In this document: piece by piece, positions 32,160-42,859 of the stretch
How the letters are laid out: every line of letters begins with the position of its first letter
How positions within the stretch are numbered: the first letter of the stretch is position 1
Assembly: GCA_030323885.1 (NCBI GenBank)
Contig: CM059193.1
Location: forward strand, 70,394,997 to 70,458,996
DNA: 64,000 nucleotides
From: Branchipolynoe longqiensis
Lineage: Eukaryota > Annelida > Polychaeta > Phyllodocida > Polynoidae
Reading direction: 5' to 3'
The notes under the pieces: generated by a model
What the model saw: only the letters and a program-made list of their open reading frames with translations
Database searches by the model: none
Told to the model about the DNA's origin: nothing
Position numbers and translations under genes: made by a program

Positions 32160-32940
32160 GGTAAAATTCCCAAATATTTTACTTAAGGCCATATACAATA
32201 AGGACAACGCTGGAGGATGCATGCGTGTCTGTCCAACCGTCCAATCCTGGCTATTGCTACGAAGGTAGGAGTTTGGTTGGGTGCAATCCGCACAAACACA
32301 CTCAATTTGTGCGGACACGGCTACATTTGTCCAGCGGGCCTACTCCATATAACCCACCGCCCCCTCAACCTGCAGTCCCCTATGGACCTGTTCTGGGAAG
32401 TTCGCTTTCGCACAAACTTTTAACTATACGAAACCTGAGCAATTGAAATACACATAGGCAGACGTTGCCATGCAGTGTGAGCAGTGCAATGCCACCTGGA
32501 TATATTATATTACCCACGCAGCGTTCAAAATAACGCATATCTGCTTGGCCGAGCCAAGTGAGTAGGCATGGATAAGCAGAATATGCATTGAGCTTTTCCA
32601 TTGGACAACTACAAATCTCAGGGTGAAAAATATGTATTTTGCAATTTTGTTTGCTTTCCATTATCATATTTAAATGCAGGCCAAGTACATAAAAATTACA
32701 CCAGACTTGTCCTGTGGACAAGTGACAAATTTGGTTTATTTCTATCACGATTGATAGCACGCCTGGGGGATGGGGGTTCGGTGAAGTGGTGGTGAAACAT
32801 GCTGACGGGTGGGTGGAAAGGGTCTGGCCACCAGAGACCCCCTTGTGAGGCCATGCAGCCCAGGCCACTAAACTTCCAACACGATCGAAAGATCCATTTG
32901 GGGCACCCATAGAAGGAGGTCAGGTTCCAACTGATATAAA
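32160..32940. other. unique DNA with chance-sized open frames
   Basis: Includes the longest non-repetitive ATG frame in the window (minus 32910-32380, 176 codons) and overlapping plus frames at 32217-32446 (with NPPPPQPAVPYGP). No domain and no mutual consistency, so no gene is called. Confidence 0.35.
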
Positions 32941-32944
32941 TATC

Positions 32945-33189
32945 AGTGAATCACGGAAAATTCCCGGAAGTCGGGTTTCATGTATATTGGTATACGCTGA
33001 TAGTGCTGCGGCATTTGAAGCGTGTATTAGTAGTGTATGCCGACAGTGCTACTACGGCGCTTGGAGCATTTATTAGTAGTATACGCTGATAGTGCTGCAA
33101 AGTCTGCACCACATATTAGTATACGCTGATGGTGCTGTCTGATTGAAAACCCCCGGAAATCCGTGGAATCGCGGAGATCTTTCATCCTT
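32945..33189 (+). mobile_element. family H (CAGGGATGAAAG ends) element, left-truncated
   Basis: Contains GGAAAATTCCCGGAAGTC, repeated GTATACGCTGATAGTGCTGC units of about 48 bp, and the right end GAAATCC...CGCGGAGATCTTTCATCC. The left terminus is missing. Confidence 0.8.
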
Positions 33190-33393
33190 GAATCTAGTGA
33201 GTCATTGCTGAGATTGTAAATATTTCGCAGAGACTTGACACAGACAATGACGGACAGTTTTGTTTGGTGCCCAACACAGCAAAACCTCCCATAATTAAAT
33301 GTCAAAGGCTCGCTGGTGGACTTGTTATACCGAACATTTAAAACAAAACAAAACACTAACTACACGACGTAAGCTTGCGGTATGCATGGGTGG

Positions 33394-33679
33394 TTAAAGC
33401 TGCATAGTGCGATTAAAAACATCAAATTTTCAAAACCAGAGCAATTATCTAGATTTTATTCTACAAAACATTTGTTGCCACATAGAAGGAAATACAGAGG
33501 AAATCTATAGAATCTATAGAAGCGAATGGTGTTTGCCTACATTAATTTGACATGTTAGCACTTTAAATATCTCAAACGGTAGTCATTTCGTGAATTAAGG
33601 TAGATTATAACGATCAAGCTAACATATTTATCTCAGAAAAGGACAGAAACTATAAAACCATCGGACTATGCAACTTTAA
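33394..33679 (+). mobile_element. family T TIR element, intact 286-bp copy
   Basis: Left end TTAAAGCTGCATAGTGCGA; right end, inverted, TTAAAGTTGCATAGTCCGA. Body AAATTTTCAAAACC, TTTGACATGTTAGCACTT and ATTTATCTCAGAAAAGG. Non-coding. Target duplication not resolved. Confidence 0.85.
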
Positions 33680-33786
33680 CAGTGGACTAACATTAATAAA
33701 TACGGTAATTTGAAGTCCGGGGGCGTGCGACAAGGGGCTTGGTGTGATGGACTGTGTAATGGGAGATAAGGATGGGATGTACGAGG

Positions 33787-34160
33787 GGAGGGGAGGGGAG
33801 AGGAGGGGAGAGGATACGTGGAGTGGAGTGGAGTGGAGTGGAAGTGGAGTGGAGTGGAGTGGTGGAGTGGAGGTGAGGTGAGGTGAGGTGAGGTGAGGTG
33901 AGGGTAGGGGAGGGGAGGGGAGGTGAGGGAAGGGGAGTTTATGGTAGGGTAGGGTAGGGTAGGGTAGGGTAGGGTAGGGTAGGGTAGGGTAGGGTAGGGT
34001 AGGGTAGGGTAGGGTAGGGGAGGTTAGGTTAGGTTAGGTTAGGTTAGGTTAGGTTAGGTTAGGTTAGGTTAGGTTAGGTTAGGTTAGGTTAGGTTAGGGT
34101 AGGGTAGGGTAGGGTACGGAAGGGGAGGTGAGGTGAGGGGAGGGGAGGGAAGGGGAAAGC
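33787..34160. repeat. pentanucleotide array including (TAGGG)n and (TTAGG)n
   Basis: Successive blocks: GGGGA, GAGTG (33820-33865), GAGGT (33870-33900), (TAGGG)n at 33945-34018, (TTAGG)n at 34022-34098, then TAGGG again and GGGGA. About 15 units in each of the two telomere-like blocks. Each block differs from its neighbour by one base, as expected for slippage in place. Confidence 0.95.
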
Positions 34161-34304
34161 ATTGGTTATGCCAGTGATAAATGTCATGACTTCCAACATC
34201 CGCCAGTGACAAGCGCCTCCATTATACAGAGTGTGGCAGCCTCGCTCCCACTTCCGGTTCCAATGCCGTGGCCCAGCGCCTGCCCGCCGGCACCCCAGCA
34301 CCGA

Positions 34305-34575
34305 GGTTCAACGCACGGACCTTTCGCACACTGCCCAACCCCTCGAGCAATCACTTGCAGTTGTTACTAACACCCCAACAGCTCGACGCATAGACCTTTT
34401 GCATACTGCCCCGGCACTCGAGCAATCGTCGGCGGGTGTTGGTAACACCCCCGCGGCTCAACGCAGGCACCTTTCGCACACTGCCCCACCACTCGAGCAA
34501 TCACGGGCGGGTGTTAGTAACCACCCCACTGCTTGACACATGGACCTTTTGCACACTGCTCAACCATCAACCAAC
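34305..34575. repeat. 75-bp tandem repeat, 3.5 units
   Basis: CACTCGAGCAATC recurs at about 34342, 34418 and 34492; each unit has CCTTTCGCACACTGCCC and GTGTTAGTAACACCCC. The last segment is itself a small palindrome (GTTAGTAAC). Confidence 0.95.
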
Positions 34576-34750
34576 ACTGCCCCAGGTGGTTTTCCCATCC
34601 TATCTATCCCACAGACACCAGCATATTAATCCAACCCAATGAGAAGCATCTACCCTCATCCCCTTCTTCGCACACGATTTAATGGCTATATTTTACCAGG
34701 ATCTGCCTCTCCATCCTCCACCCACTGCAAGGTCACCCCCCCCCCCCGCC

Positions 34751-35125
34751 TAGATAAAAGATTCACCCGGTACTTGTAGTACACGGGTGAAGGACAACGT
34801 AGTGTAAATACAGGCGAAAATAGGTTTAGTATGGAACATAAACTAGAAACTGTGGCTCCGGTATCAAATGGCTACTCATATAGGCACAGAGTTGGTGAAA
34901 TGGGTGAGAATGCATAAAAAACAAGATGGTGGCCAGAAAACGCCTTCGATTTCACTTTTAAATTGCATTAAAGCATGTGTTTTATTATATTTTCCAACTC
35001 AAAAGTAGCGGGTAAACATGAAGACATATACAAAGAATAAATGTTGCTTCTTAGATTGTTCGACCGTTTTTATATAAGGCTGATCTTCACCCGTGTACTG
35101 CAAGTACCGGTGAATCTTTTATCTA
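34751..35125 (+). mobile_element. family M palindromic TIR element, copy 3
   Basis: The most symmetrical copy: TAGATAAAAGATTCACC at both ends in inverted orientation. It is flanked by CCCCCGCC (34743-34750) and CCACCGCC (35126-35133), 7 of 8 matching. The core carries AAAACAAGATGGTGGCC. Confidence 0.85.
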
Positions 35126-35227
35126 CCACCGCCCCATCTCCACCCACTTGCTCGTGGCCATCACAAACACCTCATTTCGCGTGCCGACCTCACAGAACCG
35201 GCAACACCCATAAACACAGAACTCCCT

Positions 35228-35780
35228 GGTAGAAATAAGCAGAACATGGGGTGCAGTGCATTGTATCTTGTTATCTGGTAGAAATAAGCAGACCGCGGGG
35301 TGCAGTGCATTGTATCTGGTAGAAATAAGCAGAACATGGGGTGCAGTGCATTGTATCTGGTAGAAATAAGCAGACTGCGGGGTGCAGTGCATTGTATCTG
35401 GTAGAAATAAGCAGAATGTGGGGTGCAGTGCATTGTATCTGGTAGAAATAAGCAGACCATGGGGCGCAGTGCATTGTATCTGGTAGATATAAGCAGAACG
35501 TGGTGCACAGTGCATTGTATCTGGTAGAAATAAGCAGACCGTGGGGTGCAGTGCATTGTATCTGGTAGAAATAAGCAGAATGTGGGGCATAGTGCATTGT
35601 ATCTGGTAGAAATAAGCAGACCATGGGCCGCAGCACATTGTATCTGGTAGAAATAAGTAGAACGTGGGGTGCAGTGCATTGTATCTGGTAGAAATAAGCA
35701 GAGCATGGGGTCCAGTGCATAGTATCTGGTTATCTGGTAGATATAGGCAGAACGTGAGGTGCAGTGCAGTGTATCTGGTC
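35228..35780. repeat. 41-bp minisatellite, about 13 units
   Basis: Unit AGAAATAAGCAGACCGTGGG + GTGCAGTGCATTGTATCTGGT, with starts at 35280, 35321, 35362 and so on. 41 is not a multiple of three, so each minus frame cycles through all three phases and gives a 41-residue super-repeat (STRYNALHP ... FLPDTMHC ... FYQIQC); three minus frames are open at once. Artefact, not a protein. Confidence 0.97.
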
Positions 35781-35851
35781 CATGTTTCCATGCGACTACT
35801 CAGGTTTCTCATTTTCGATCCAGGACCAGGAGATTCGACATGGGGTGTAGC

Positions 35852-35903
35852 ATGGTGGTGGTGGTGGTGGTGGTGGTGGTGGTGGTGGTGGTGGTGGTGG
35901 TGG
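35852..35903. repeat. (GGT)n microsatellite
   Basis: About 17 perfect units. Confidence 0.97.
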
Positions 35904-36079
35904 TAAGGTCCCTACACCCATACCCTGTCCCCCCACCCCCACCGCCACCCAACCTACAAATACACCCCCCCCCCGACCCAATGCCAGCTGCTCTTGGCTC
36001 TCCCTACATAACTACTGTATGCACCATGACCTTACTGACTACTGGACTCACCGTGACAGTACATGACTACTGTATGCAG

Positions 36080-36845
36080 TGACCCGACATGACTTATGCA
36101 AGCACCATATGGACCAGGGTACACACCACGACCATACTATGGTACACACCATGACCAAACCTAACTAGTGTATGCACCATGACCCTACACGACTTGTGTA
36201 CACCATAAGCCTACATGACTAGTGTACACACTGTAACCCTACACGACTAGTGTACACACTGTAACCCGACACAACTAGTGTACATACCATAACCATACAC
36301 GACTACTGTACACCGTAACCATACACAACTAGTGTACATACCGTAACCCTACAGGACTAGTGTACACACTGTAACCCTACACGACTAGTGTACACACCGT
36401 AACCCTACACAACTAGTGTACATACCATAACCATACACGACTAGTGTACATACCATAACCATACACGACTAGTGTACATACCATAACCATACACGACTAC
36501 TGTACACCATAACCATACACAACTAGTGTACATACCGTAACCCTACACGACTAGTGTACACACTGTAACCCTACACGACTAGTGTACATACCATAACCCT
36601 ACACGACTAGTGTACATACCATAACCCTACACGACTAGTGTACATACCATAACCCTACACGACTAGTGTATATACCATAACCCTACACGACTAGTGTACA
36701 TACCATAACCATACACGACTACTGTACACCATAACCATACACAACTAGTGTACATACCGTAACCCTACACGACTAGTGTACACACCGTAACCATACACGA
36801 CTACTGTACACACCATAACCCTACACGACTAGTGTACACACCGTG
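36080..36845. repeat. 28-bp satellite, about 25 units
   Basis: Unit ACACGACTAGTGTACATACC + ATAACCCT, with an ACTAGT core and a palindromic CTAGTGTAC/GTACA look. Some units are 25 bp (ACTACTGTACACC variants). The left units (36000-36200) are degraded. Confidence 0.97.
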
Positions 36846-36959
36846 CCCCTACATGACTGCTGCTAGACAGACAGTGGTACGGATTGGTGGTGGGAGCCAT
36901 CAGTCACCACATTATTCGTACCATTGCGCTTCCGGGTCCGCCCGCGCTGGTCTCCTCAA

Positions 36960-37085
36960 GCCCCCCCCCCCTTCCTCGTCCCCCCCCCTTTCCTCGTCCC
37001 CCCCCCCTTCCTCGTCCCCCCCCCTTTCCTCGTCCCCCCCCCCTTTCCTCGTCCCCCCCCCTTTCCTCGTCCCCCCCCTTTCTCG
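36960..37085. repeat. 18-bp C-rich minisatellite
   Basis: CCCCCCCCTTTCCTCGTC units, about seven. Confidence 0.95.
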
Positions 37086-37329
37086 TGTGCATAACTAGTC
37101 GGTCAATTCAATCATTTATAGCAGCATCGCCCGTACGAAGTACCAGCAGTGTATTAACACCAGCCAACCCCCCCTCACCCTCCCACTTCCCACCCGACTG
37201 GACCATTTGGAAGTGGGGTGAGGCCTGCCCGAATTATGCTCATACATTCAGCCGCTTCCACCCTAATAATGAAAACAAAAAAATTGAACCAGAAGCGGTT
37301 TTTTAAAACACGCAAAATAACCCACCATG

Positions 37330-38080
37330 GTACCACACCGTGCCCATAGACAACAGGGTAACATATTTATATGAAGCAAATCGCGGACAACCCTTGAAAG
37401 AAGCCAACAAAAATATGTGTATTCCGAATTACCACCGCGCATACATGGTAAAATGTAGATAAAGGATTCACCTGGTACTCGCAGTACCAACCCTATATAA
37501 AAACGATCGAAAGGGCGGGTTAATGAAATGAGCCTAATTTCACAATCAAAGAAGCAACATTTATTCTTTGTAGATGTCTTCATATTTACCCGCTACCTTT
37601 GAGTTGAAAAATATAATAAAATAGCTAGTTTAATACGATTTAAAATTGAAATCGACGGTGCTCTATGGCCGCCATCTTGGATTTTTGCATTCTCTCCCAT
37701 TTCACCAAATCTGTGCAAATATATGTAGCCATTTGATCATGGAACCACAGTTTCTACTTCATGTTCCATACTAAAGCTATTTTCACCCGTATTTACACTA
37801 CGTTGTCGTTCACCCGTGTAGTACCAGGTAAATCTAGGTAAAAATGTTGATACGTGGCGATTCGGAGACTAAACCATGAAAACAAGCCCCCACAATATGC
37901 ATATTCCCCACAATATGCATATTCCAACTAACCACCACGCTTACAGGCAGCCGAGTAAAATATAGATTATGTGGCCAGTCAAAGACGAAACCCTTGAAGA
38001 AGCTGTACGAAAAGCCTTGAAACAAGCTGACCCCAATACGCATACTCTGAATTACCACTCGCTGGTCCCCATGGAGGAAC
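37330..38080. repeat. diverged tandem repeat of about 115 bp, interrupted by a family M element
   Basis: Units share AACCCTTGAA(A)GAAGC, AATATG(T/C)(G/A)TATTCC and ACCACCGCGCATAC-type blocks; they lie at about 37370-37455, 37847-37960 and 37975-38065. The M element at 37456-37836 splits a unit. Plus and minus frames through it (for example minus 37834-38148) are not supported as genes. Confidence 0.75.
37456..37836 (-). mobile_element. family M palindromic TIR element, copy 4
   Basis: Reverse-oriented relative to the other three. It is flanked by GGTAAAATG (37447-37455) and GGTAAAAATG (37837-37846), identical apart from one A. The core reads GGCCGCCATCTTGG on plus. Confidence 0.88.
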
Positions 38081-38155
38081 TTAGGCTGCGACTCGGCGCG
38101 TTTCACACATGCAGTAATGCAGTTGTCAGTTCCAGCCTCATCCTTCACTAGAGGC

Positions 38156-39010
38156 TTTTCACTTTAAACTAATGTTGAGCCTTTTACTTTATTTAAACTA
38201 ATGTTGAGCCTTTTACTATATTTAATATCATGTTGAGCCTTTTACTTTATTTAAACTAATGTTGAGCCTTTTACATTATTTAAACTCATGTTGATGACTT
38301 TTACTTTATTTAAATTTGTGTTGAGCCTTCTACTTTATTTAAACCAATGTTGAGCCATTACATTATTTAAACTAATGTTGAACCTTTTACATTATTTAAA
38401 CTAATGTTGAACCTTTTACATTATTTAAACCCATGTGGAGCCTTTTACATTATTTAAACTCATGTTGAGGACTTTTACTTTATTTAAACTCGTGTTCAGC
38501 CTTTTACTTTATTTAAACCCATGTTGAGCCTTTTACTGATTTAAACTCATGTTGAGCCATTTACTTCATTTAAACTCATGTTGAGCCTTTTACTTGATTT
38601 AAACCCATGCTGAGCCTATAACTTTATTTAAACTCATGTTGAGCCGTTTACCTTAAAGCTGCATAGTCTGATGAAATAACAAATTTTCAAAACCAAACCA
38701 ATTATCTAGATTTGATTTTACATAGCTAAATTAGATACTGATGCACTTATTAGGCATTTGTTTCTGCATAGAATGCAATACTGAGTCAATTTAACAGAAC
38801 CTGTTACTGCAGAAGTCTACGGTCAGAGTTTTGGCAAGCCTGCCAAAACTAATTTTCCATGTTTGCACTCAAAATATCTCAAAACTTTACCATTTAAAAT
38901 AAAAGTAACTTGGAACTAATGTAAAGTAGATACTAGTGATCGATCCAATATATTTATCTCAGAAAAAATACAGAAATTCTAAACCATCGGACTGCAACTC
39001 TAAACTCATG
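38156..39010. repeat. 29-bp AT-rich satellite, about 17 units, split by a T element
   Basis: Unit ATGTTGAGCCTTTTACTTTA + TTTAAACTA. The array runs to 38652, is interrupted by the T element at 38653-39003 and resumes with one unit (ACTCATGTCGAGCC), so the array is older than that insertion. Confidence 0.95.
38653..39003 (+). mobile_element. family T TIR element, 351-bp copy inside a satellite
   Basis: Left end TTAAAGCTGCATAGTCTGA, right end GGACTGCAACTCTAA. The longest copy and the best reference for the family's interior. Confidence 0.85.
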
Positions 39011-39214
39011 TCGAGCCCATAAACACATAGTTTCTGATGACCAAGCCTATCCCAGTTCTATAGTTGCAGTGAAATTAAGCCTACTAGTACAACTATTTCA
39101 CATTACCACTACCACATCCTGTATGCACATGTAGCCTTACTAGGGCTGGGTGGACATCAAAGTTAGCATCTCGGAATTGGCGTGTTAGCACGCAGCAGCA
39201 CGTCTTTCCCCGTC

Positions 39215-39760
39215 GCGTGCCCGGCTCGCACTGCCCCCAATCGGCATCTGTCGTGCCCGGCCCGCACTGCCCCCTATCGGCATCTGTTGTGCCCAGCCCG
39301 CACTGCCCCCTGTCGGCATCTGTCGTGCCCGGCCCGCACTGCCCCCTATCGGCATCTTTCGTGCCCGGCCCGCGCTTCCCCCTATCGGCATCTGTCGTGC
39401 CTGGCCCACGCTGCCCTGATCGGCATCTGTCGTGCCCAGCCCGCAATGCCCCCATTCGGCATCTGTCGTGCCCGGCCCGGACTGCCCCCTATCGGCATCT
39501 GTCGTGCCCGGCCCGCACTGCCCCCTATCGGCATCTGTCGTGCCCGGCCCGCACTGCCCCCTATCGGCTTCTGTCGTGCCCGGCCCGCACTGGCCCCTAT
39601 GGTCATCTGTCGTGCCTGGCCCGGCCCGCACTGCCCCCAATCGGCATCTGTTGTGCCCGGCCCGCACTGCCCCCTATCGGCCTCTGTTGTGCCCGGCCCG
39701 CACTGGCCCTATCGGCATCTGTCGTGCCCGGCCCGCACTGCCCCATGTCATGCCGCACCG
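39215..39760. repeat. 36-bp GC-rich minisatellite, about 15 units
   Basis: Unit TCGGCATCTGTCGTGCCCGG + CCCGCACTGCCCCCTA. 36 is a multiple of three, and several frames on both strands are stop-free for 75-310 codons (CPARTAPYRHLS on plus, GQCGPGTTDADR on minus). Artefact frames; the CpG content is high because of the unit. Confidence 0.97.
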
Positions 39761-39936
39761 GGCCCTGTCATTGGAGACACGGGGAGCTTTGTGCGGCGGC
39801 AGACGACATGAAAGCGTTCCCAGGCCGCTGGTTCCCGCCTGTCGCCGGCATCATGTGGCCAGCTGAGGCAGTGTGCACGTGTGCTGCCAAGTGTGGTGCA
39901 GCCAATTCCCACCGCTGCTCGCCGCTCAAATCCCCA
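39761..39936. other. CpG-rich unique DNA next to the 36-bp array
   Basis: Includes an ATG frame (MKAFPGRWFPPVAGIMW, from about 39809) that runs into SINE-B. No domain. Confidence 0.3.
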
Positions 39937-39948
39937 CTAGGGGGCGAA

Positions 39949-40249
39949 AGTTTGTTTTATTTAACGACGCCTCTAGAGCACATTGATTTGTTATCATCAG
40001 TGACGTCAAACATATGGTCATTCATACTATTTTTTGGGGAGGAAACCTGCTGCCTGCTACTCTTACCGATAAGCAGCACTTTGCCAGAGACAGGACAGCA
40101 CATACCACAGCCTTTGATGAAACACTTGTGGACAACTGGTTGGAACGGAAAATAGTCCAAACTGCAAATGTGTCCACTGAGCAGGACCGATAACATGACC
40201 CACACCTTCACAGGTAGGCACTACTACCTGAGCTACGGGCCAGCTCACG
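39949..40249 (-). mobile_element. SINE-B copy with 12-bp target duplication
   Basis: Tail TTGTTTTATTTAACGACGCC at left; head at right, where on minus TAGCTCAGGTAGTAG matches a tRNA A box. It is flanked by CTAGGGGGCGAA (39937-39948) and CTAGGTGGCGAA (40250-40261), one mismatch. Confidence 0.9.
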
Positions 40250-40264
40250 CTAGGTGGCGAATAA

Positions 40265-40560
40265 TAGAAGGGGTGGGGGCGTGAGTTGGGTTTGTCGAAC
40301 ATTGACCAATCACAGCACACCAAATTCTTCATATTGTGCCCGTCCCATTAAGGATTTTCCAGTAGAAATTAGTGGAAAATTGTCTATCTCCAAGAAAAAA
40401 AGGATATGCATGGAAACTGGAAAATGAAAAAAATCTAAGTCATCCCAAATTGTCTAAAACATTAATAAAAAATTGTTAAATGAAAAAAGGAGAAATTTGG
40501 GAATTATTGGAATTCCATTAATTAGTGGAAGACCCCCAAGTTAGACAATGCAGCCCATAC
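40265..40560. other. AT-rich unique DNA
   Basis: GGAAAATTG / AATTTGGGAATTATTGGAAT motifs repeat loosely. No gene. Confidence 0.45.
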
Positions 40561-40613
40561 AAGGCAATGTGAGAGCGCTGAGCAATACCCACCACCACCT
40601 GCACCACCGCCGC

Positions 40614-40640
40614 GCTGCTGCTGCTGCTGCTGCTGCTGCT
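40614..40640. repeat. (CTG)n, CAG on minus
   Basis: Nine units. On minus, CAG codons follow a pyrimidine-rich CCTGTTTACCGTCACCAG acceptor-like sequence, so a poly-Q exon is conceivable but unproven. Confidence 0.9.
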
Positions 40641-40779
40641 TCTGGTGACGGTAAACAGGAAACAGGAAAGGGACCTTGCGCAGGCGCACCGCAGCCCACA
40701 CTCCTGCAGCTGCCGCCCATACACTGCGCGCACGTGTGAGGGCACTAAGGTCGCCAGTTAGTTCCATGTCAAAACCTCC

Positions 40780-41130
40780 TTTCTGGACGCCACATCCCAC
40801 CTCCTCCACCTGGTCCCCTCACCCTCACCCTCACCCCGTTCACCTGGTCCATGCCCCCACATCCTCTGGGTTCTTTTTTGCCTGGTCCCCCACCCACCCC
40901 ACTTAGCGGGCACCTCCATGTACACCCCCCCCCCCCCCGACTGGTCCCCACCAGTACGCGCATCTCTGTTCACCTGCCCCGCCCCCCCCCCACCCCACTT
41001 ACCGGGCACCTGCATGTACACCCCCTCCCCCCCCGATCCCCGCCAATACGTACATTTCCGTTCACCTGGTCCCCTGCCTCCACCGAGCCCCACTTACCTG
41101 GTACCTCACTGTACACCCAGATTCCTTGTT
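40780..41130. repeat. C-rich tandem repeat of about 88 bp
   Basis: CACTTA(G/C)CGGGCACCT(C/G)CATGTACACC blocks at about 40908, 40997 and 41090, each with a poly-C run and TTCACCTGGTCCC. Confidence 0.85.
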
Positions 41131-41499
41131 TTCCTTTTGCCTGGTCCCTGCCAGCTCACCTTGTCCGCGCTATATTTACGTCTCTCCATAGCAACAAAAT
41201 GCATTCTAATTTGCTCCACTGCCCCTCAAAGCCTTCCCGTCATACCCCACCACCCACCCCATACACCGGATCACGCCTCCTGCTGAAATCCCTTCCTAAT
41301 TGCTATTTGCTCTTCCAGCTGCTCGGTCCGCGCCGCCCGAACTAAATGGAATTCACACTCACACACACAGACCGGCCTTCTGCAACCTTGGCTGCCACCC
41401 AGCCAGACCAGAAGTGCACCTGCCACCCGCACGCCCAGCTAACGCAAGGCTTTCATCCATCGAACCACGGTTGATATAACTAGGACTAAGAGTAGTAGT

Positions 41500-41770
41500 A
41501 GACTCTTGCAACATATATCGGGTCATATCACGATGGGTACCGACATGTGACAGTGCGCACTCATGGTGACTTTATAACACTGCCCCACTGGGAGACCACA
41601 CCGTCAGCACCGTGAACCAATTTCCAACTCAGTCACATTATCCTGATAACCAGTGCTTGGCATATCCCAGTAATGCTGAGTGCCAAGTATCAATTTTGTA
41701 TGTCATCGGTTTGACTCCACCAGGTTTCAAAACCCAACGTTCCACACCACATGTGCTCTGCCGAATAGAC
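41500..41770 (-). mobile_element. SINE-A, diverged copy
   Basis: CAACATATATCGGGTCATAT tail through CCGAATAGACG head; the GGTTTGACTCCACCAGG B-box region is degraded. Confidence 0.8.
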
Positions 41771-41874
41771 GAGATCACCGTTCCGACTGCTCATGCGCTA
41801 AAAACGGCATTGGCAGCAAAGCTGATGCGTACAGCCATTGAGTTTGCCGATACGTGTAGGGCAAAACTTTGATT

Positions 41875-42850
41875 TTATTCAAAATGAATAGAAATACATA
41901 ACAATTTGGCATAAACATGTATGCACACATGGAATATAATGATCTGATGAATATAGCTAAGACAAAACTAGCGTAGCCATTTTGAGCTAAGAAACATACA
42001 ATTCCACACAAAACAATCAGTCTTTAAAGCTGATATCCACATCACCATTATTAATTCTTGTTCTAAATATTAAAATGCCAAATATTTCAACATACATTTG
42101 TTTCAGAGAAATCTATAACCAAAATCTGATTAACCCTACTAATTTTCTAGTTCTACATATTATTAACCATAGGATATAAATAAAAACATTAATAAAATAA
42201 GTAAAACTCTGGCTACGGCTCTAACACTAGTCTGAGTGCCCCGATGTGTCTAAATCTAAGATTAATAACTTAATTTATTATATATATTTTTTTAGTTGGT
42301 ATTCTATGTTTCAAACAAGAGCTGAGATGAGCTGAAACTAGCACATTTCATAGCTGCACCCAGTGTATTAGCATGTGCCATGTGCTTCTCACTGGTTTGT
42401 TTTTCTTCTACGCATCCCACAATGCACTGCGTGGCTGGAATGGTGATGTAGTAGTCTATTGCCAGTGTCCGGTTCCTAATAGCAGACCATCATGGTATGA
42501 ATAATCAGTCGAGATGCGGTCTGTTTGGTCAGAGCCCTGCATAAACCTGCACCAACAGTGCGAGGCATTGCCGAACCATTCAGTGACCTTGTAGACAAGG
42601 TTATGGCGGTGCCGAGCACCCGGACAGATTTCCAATATCCAACATAGATGACGTCTATCCCAAGGACTATGGTCAACAATTCAGGAATGGGTGAGAGACA
42701 AATCTTCAGTTGAAAATTGTCCACGCCAGTTTCCGGACAGACACAACCGACGGTTGGATGGGAATAGCTGGAGAAAAACAATAATTCACAAGAAACTCTT
42801 GATTCAAAAGTTTACATTCTGACAGCACTGGGAGTCAGACGACTGGCTGA
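41875..42850. other. unique DNA, one open minus frame
   Basis: AT-rich to 42380, then a more balanced part with a 101-codon minus frame (42781-42476, non-ATG start; residues IPELLTIVLGIDVIYVGYW). No domain recognised, and both strands have comparable open frames. Confidence 0.4.
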
Positions 42851-42859
42851 GAAACCTAT

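Noticed and set aside
32380..32910. 176-codon ATG frame on minus in non-repetitive DNA
   Set aside because: About one frame of this size is expected by chance in 64 kb read in six frames; no domain, and a plus frame overlaps it.
34751..35125. TA target duplication for family M copy 3
   Set aside because: The TA is part of the TAGATAAAAG terminus shared by other copies; longer flanking repeats fit all four copies better.
35126..35230. Minus exon with EFCVYGCCRFCEVGTRNE
   Set aside because: Looks protein-like but is short, has no clear acceptor, and its stop is supplied by the adjacent family M element.
37834..38151. Open frames on both strands (for example MWPVKDETLEEAVRKALKQ on plus)
   Set aside because: They lie in diverged tandem repeat units of about 115 bp, and both strands are open at once.
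39182..40155. 209- and 312-codon plus frames and 120-160-codon minus frames
   Set aside because: Generated by the 36-bp GC-rich minisatellite and, at the right, by SINE-B.
41154..41345. Coiled-coil-like minus peptides (EQLEEQIAIRKGFQQ, EQIRMHFVAMERRKY) near splice-like signals
   Set aside because: Different frames, an in-frame stop between them, and an equally good acceptor on the opposite strand; no homologue recognised.
42476..42781. 101-codon minus frame that might be a transposase piece
   Set aside because: No catalytic motif or family similarity could be identified; starts at TTG.
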